A DNA stretch of 64,000 nucleotides, taken from SZAS-103 sp036496805 (GTDB lineage: Bacteria > Pseudomonadota > Gammaproteobacteria > Xanthomonadales > Xanthomonadaceae). The stretch lies in the NCBI GenBank assembly GCA_036496805.1, contig DASXKN010000031.1, positions 1 to 64,000 of the forward strand, written 5' to 3'. The translations under genes and the position numbers were made by a program. This document shows, piece after piece, positions 62,246 to 64,000 of this stretch (the first letter of the stretch is position 1; each line of letters starts with the position of its first letter). The notes below the pieces were generated by a model. It ran no database searches. It was not told where the DNA came from and worked only from the letters and a program-made list of their open reading frames with translations.

Positions 62246-63925
62246 ATGACGACGTTGTGGGCCTGTTTCGCCCTGCCGGAGTTGTCGCTGGAAAGCCAGG
62301 AAACCGGGAAAGCGGATGCGCATGCAGGGGATTGCACGAACAAGGGCATCATCCGGCCCCTGCCCTGCGCCACCCACGACGCCGCCGTGCAGCGTCCGCG
62401 CATCGTCTGCGCGAATGCGCCCGCGCGCGCCGCGGGCGTGCGCGCTGACATGGCGCTGGTGCACGCGCAGTCGCTGCTGCCCGGGCTGGCCGTGCGACGC
62501 CACGACGCGACCGCGCAGGCGCGCCGGCTCGAACTACTCGGGGCGCTCGCCTACGGCTTCAGCAGCCAGGTCGTGCTCGCGTCGCCGGATGCGGTGCTGC
62601 TCGAGATCGGCGCGAGCCGCGCGCTGTTCGGCGACTGGAGGGCGATCGAAGCCGCCTTGCGCACGCGCCTGGCCGAGTTCGGCCACCGCGCGACACTGGC
62701 CGCCGCGCCGACGCCGGCGGCCGCGCGGGTGCTCGCCGACCTCGCCGACGGCTACGCGGTCGCGCGCCCCGAACACCTCGATCGCGTGCTCGCGCGCGTC
62801 CCGATCGGCGCGGCGCGGCTTTGCGCTGAGCACACCGAGGAATTGCGCCGCGTCGGCGTGCGCAACCTCGGCGATGCCTTCGCGCTGCCGCGCGCCGCGC
62901 TCGCGCGCCGCTTCGGCGCCGGGCTGCTGCAGGCGTTCGATCGCCTGCGCGGACTCGAGCACGAGCCCTGCGTGCGCTACCGCCCGGCCGACCGTTTCGA
63001 GCGCAGGATCGAATTCGACTACGGCATCGCGCAGCAGGACGCGCTGCGCTTCCCGCTGCAGCGGCTGACGCGCGAACTCGCCGCGTACCTGCAGGCGCGC
63101 GATGGCGGCGTGCCGCGCTTCACCCTGCGCTTCGACCACGATCCGCACGAACGCGCGGCGATCGCGCGCGAAGCGATGGTGCAATGGCAAGAAGCGCGCG
63201 CAGCCACGTCGTGCCCAGGGAAAGCAGGCATGCCAGCCGGGAAAACGGCTATGGGCCGCGACACGCCATCGCGGGACGATCCATCCACGGACGACGCAAC
63301 CTCGCAGGCTCCGACGACTGCCATGGACCTGTCGACGACATCGCTTGCGGTTGGCCTGCGCAAGCCCTGTCGCGACGCCGGGACGCTGTTCGAGGCAGCA
63401 TGCCTGGCGCTCGATCGCATCGCCCTGCCTGCGCCCGCGCATGCGCTGGCGCTCGTCGCCGACGACCTGCCGCCGTTCGCACCGGAACTGCGCGACCTGT
63501 TCGATCCCGGCCTGCGCGGCCAGCTCGACTGGGACGCACTTGCCGAACGCCTGCGCTCGCGCCTGGGCGCCGGCGCGGTACGCGAACTCGCCCTGCATGC
63601 CGACCATCGCCCCGAGCGTTCCTGGCGGATCGCCGAACCCGCGATGGCTGCAGCGAAGGAAGTTCCACCGAAGGATGGCGGAGTCGTACCGCCACGCCCG
63701 CTCTGGCTGCTGCCCAGGCCCGTTCCCTTCCGCGGCCGCATCGTCCGCTTCGTCGAGTCGCCCGAACGCATCGAGACCGGCTGGTGGGATGGCGAAGACA
63801 TGCGTCGCGATTACGCGATCGCCGACCTCGACACCGGCCAGCGGGCGTGGCTGTTCCGGATCGTCGATGCGCAGGCGGAACCACACGATGCGCCAGGCTG
63901 GATGCTGCACGGGTGGTTTGCGTGA
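62246..63925 (+). CDS. imuB: ImuB, Y-family polymerase-like protein
   Basis: A 559-residue ImuB. The N-terminal start TTLWACFALPELSLE and the VRADMALVHAQSLLPGL segment match Y-family polymerases, but the catalytic acidic residues are not preserved, as in other ImuB proteins, which serve as hubs linking DnaE2 to the beta clamp. A variable, low-complexity stretch (about 310-375) interrupts the middle. The gene ends at 63925, inside the first copy of a 56-bp tandem repeat that reaches the window edge. Confidence 0.88.
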   Translation: MTTLWACFALPELSLESQETGKADAHAGDCTNKGIIRPLPCATHDAAVQRPRIVCANAPARAAGVRADMALVHAQSLLPGLAVRRHDATAQARRLELLGALAYGFSSQVVLASPDAVLLEIGASRALFGDWRAIEAALRTRLAEFGHRATLAAAPTPAAARVLADLADGYAVARPEHLDRVLARVPIGAARLCAEHTEELRRVGVRNLGDAFALPRAALARRFGAGLLQAFDRLRGLEHEPCVRYRPADRFERRIEFDYGIAQQDALRFPLQRLTRELAAYLQARDGGVPRFTLRFDHDPHERAAIAREAMVQWQEARAATSCPGKAGMPAGKTAMGRDTPSRDDPSTDDATSQAPTTAMDLSTTSLAVGLRKPCRDAGTLFEAACLALDRIALPAPAHALALVADDLPPFAPELRDLFDPGLRGQLDWDALAERLRSRLGAGAVRELALHADHRPERSWRIAEPAMAAAKEVPPKDGGVVPPRPLWLLPRPVPFRGRIVRFVESPERIETGWWDGEDMRRDYAIADLDTGQRAWLFRIVDAQAEPHDAPGWMLHGWFA

Positions 63926-63977
63926 AGCGCGCCTGCTTTCCCGCTGCGCCGTGGGCACTGCTGCCGGGTTGGTTTGC

Positions 63978-64000
63978 ATGAAGCTCGCCTGCTTTCCCGC
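63978..64000 (+). CDS. dnaE2: Possible start of dnaE2 (partial)
   Basis: An ATG at 63978 starts MKLACFP and runs off the window. By gene order it should be the error-prone polymerase DnaE2. The same start sequence, with GTG in place of ATG, occurs 56 bases earlier at 63922 but that frame stops at 63981. Only 7 codons are visible, so identity rests on context. Confidence 0.35.

Overview
The window is GC-rich chromosomal DNA (roughly two thirds G+C by eye) from a gammaproteobacterium of the order Xanthomonadales (Lysobacterales), probably a Lysobacter/Luteimonas-like genus. The strongest markers are an arginine operon with N-acetylornithine carbamoyltransferase and a fused N-acetylglutamate synthase/kinase, a his operon led by a TrpR-like gene, a FimX-type protein, a DksA with a long Lys/Ala/Pro-rich tail, and a lexA2-imuA-imuB(-dnaE2) mutagenesis operon. 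I see no prophage, insertion sequence, CRISPR array or rRNA; the only tRNA is tRNA-Pro(CGG). The genus is inference; no search could be run.

Layout. 1-7.2 kb: NUDIX hydrolase, amino-acid permease, rmuC, methionine-salvage genes mtnB-mtnD-mtnC, and a caspase-like (C13) peptidase. 7.2-14.8 kb: complete his operon on the minus strand (TrpR-like regulator, hisG-D-C-B-H-A-F-IE) behind a palindromic operator. 14.9-19.9 kb: hisS, an enlarged histidine-ammonia-lyase-family enzyme and a class C beta-lactamase-fold hydrolase, minus strand. 20.0-22.4 kb: tRNA-Pro and a TonB-dependent receptor. 22.5-30.9 kb: arginine operon argF'-argG-argE-argB/A-GNAT-membrane protein-argC-argH, minus strand, preceded by a candidate attenuator.

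31-41 kb: glycine-zipper protein, cysS-sufE, a nucleotide cyclase and GNAT pair, then a PAS histidine kinase, single-domain response regulator and REC-PAS-GAF-GGDEF-EAL operon behind a candidate structured RNA, then a zinc-ligand-poor DksA. 41-47.5 kb: yidD, dihydroorotase, a siaABCD-type phospho-switch with its diguanylate cyclase, an M23 peptidase and a low-GC orphan gene. 47.5-56.6 kb, minus strand: DUF3999-DUF2339 envelope pair, folE2, a squalene/phytoene-synthase-like gene, a MupP/Gph phosphatase, ubiG, a duplicated ubiG 5' end, and an MTA/SAH deaminase. 56.7-64 kb: divergent efp/epmB, fimX, and the lexA2-imuA-imuB mutasome operon running off the end.

How the parts work together. Two whole amino-acid pathways (His, Arg) are each held in one tightly coupled operon with ATGA-type overlaps. 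MtaD (55-56 kb) and MtnBCD (4-6 kb) are steps of one route that recycles methylthioadenosine to methionine. Cyclic-di-GMP is prominent: an intact diguanylate cyclase (SiaD), an EAL phosphodiesterase with a broken GGDEF, and the receptor FimX. Several short palindromic repeat families lie between genes and in two places have changed genes: the 3' end of argG and the 5' end of ubiG.
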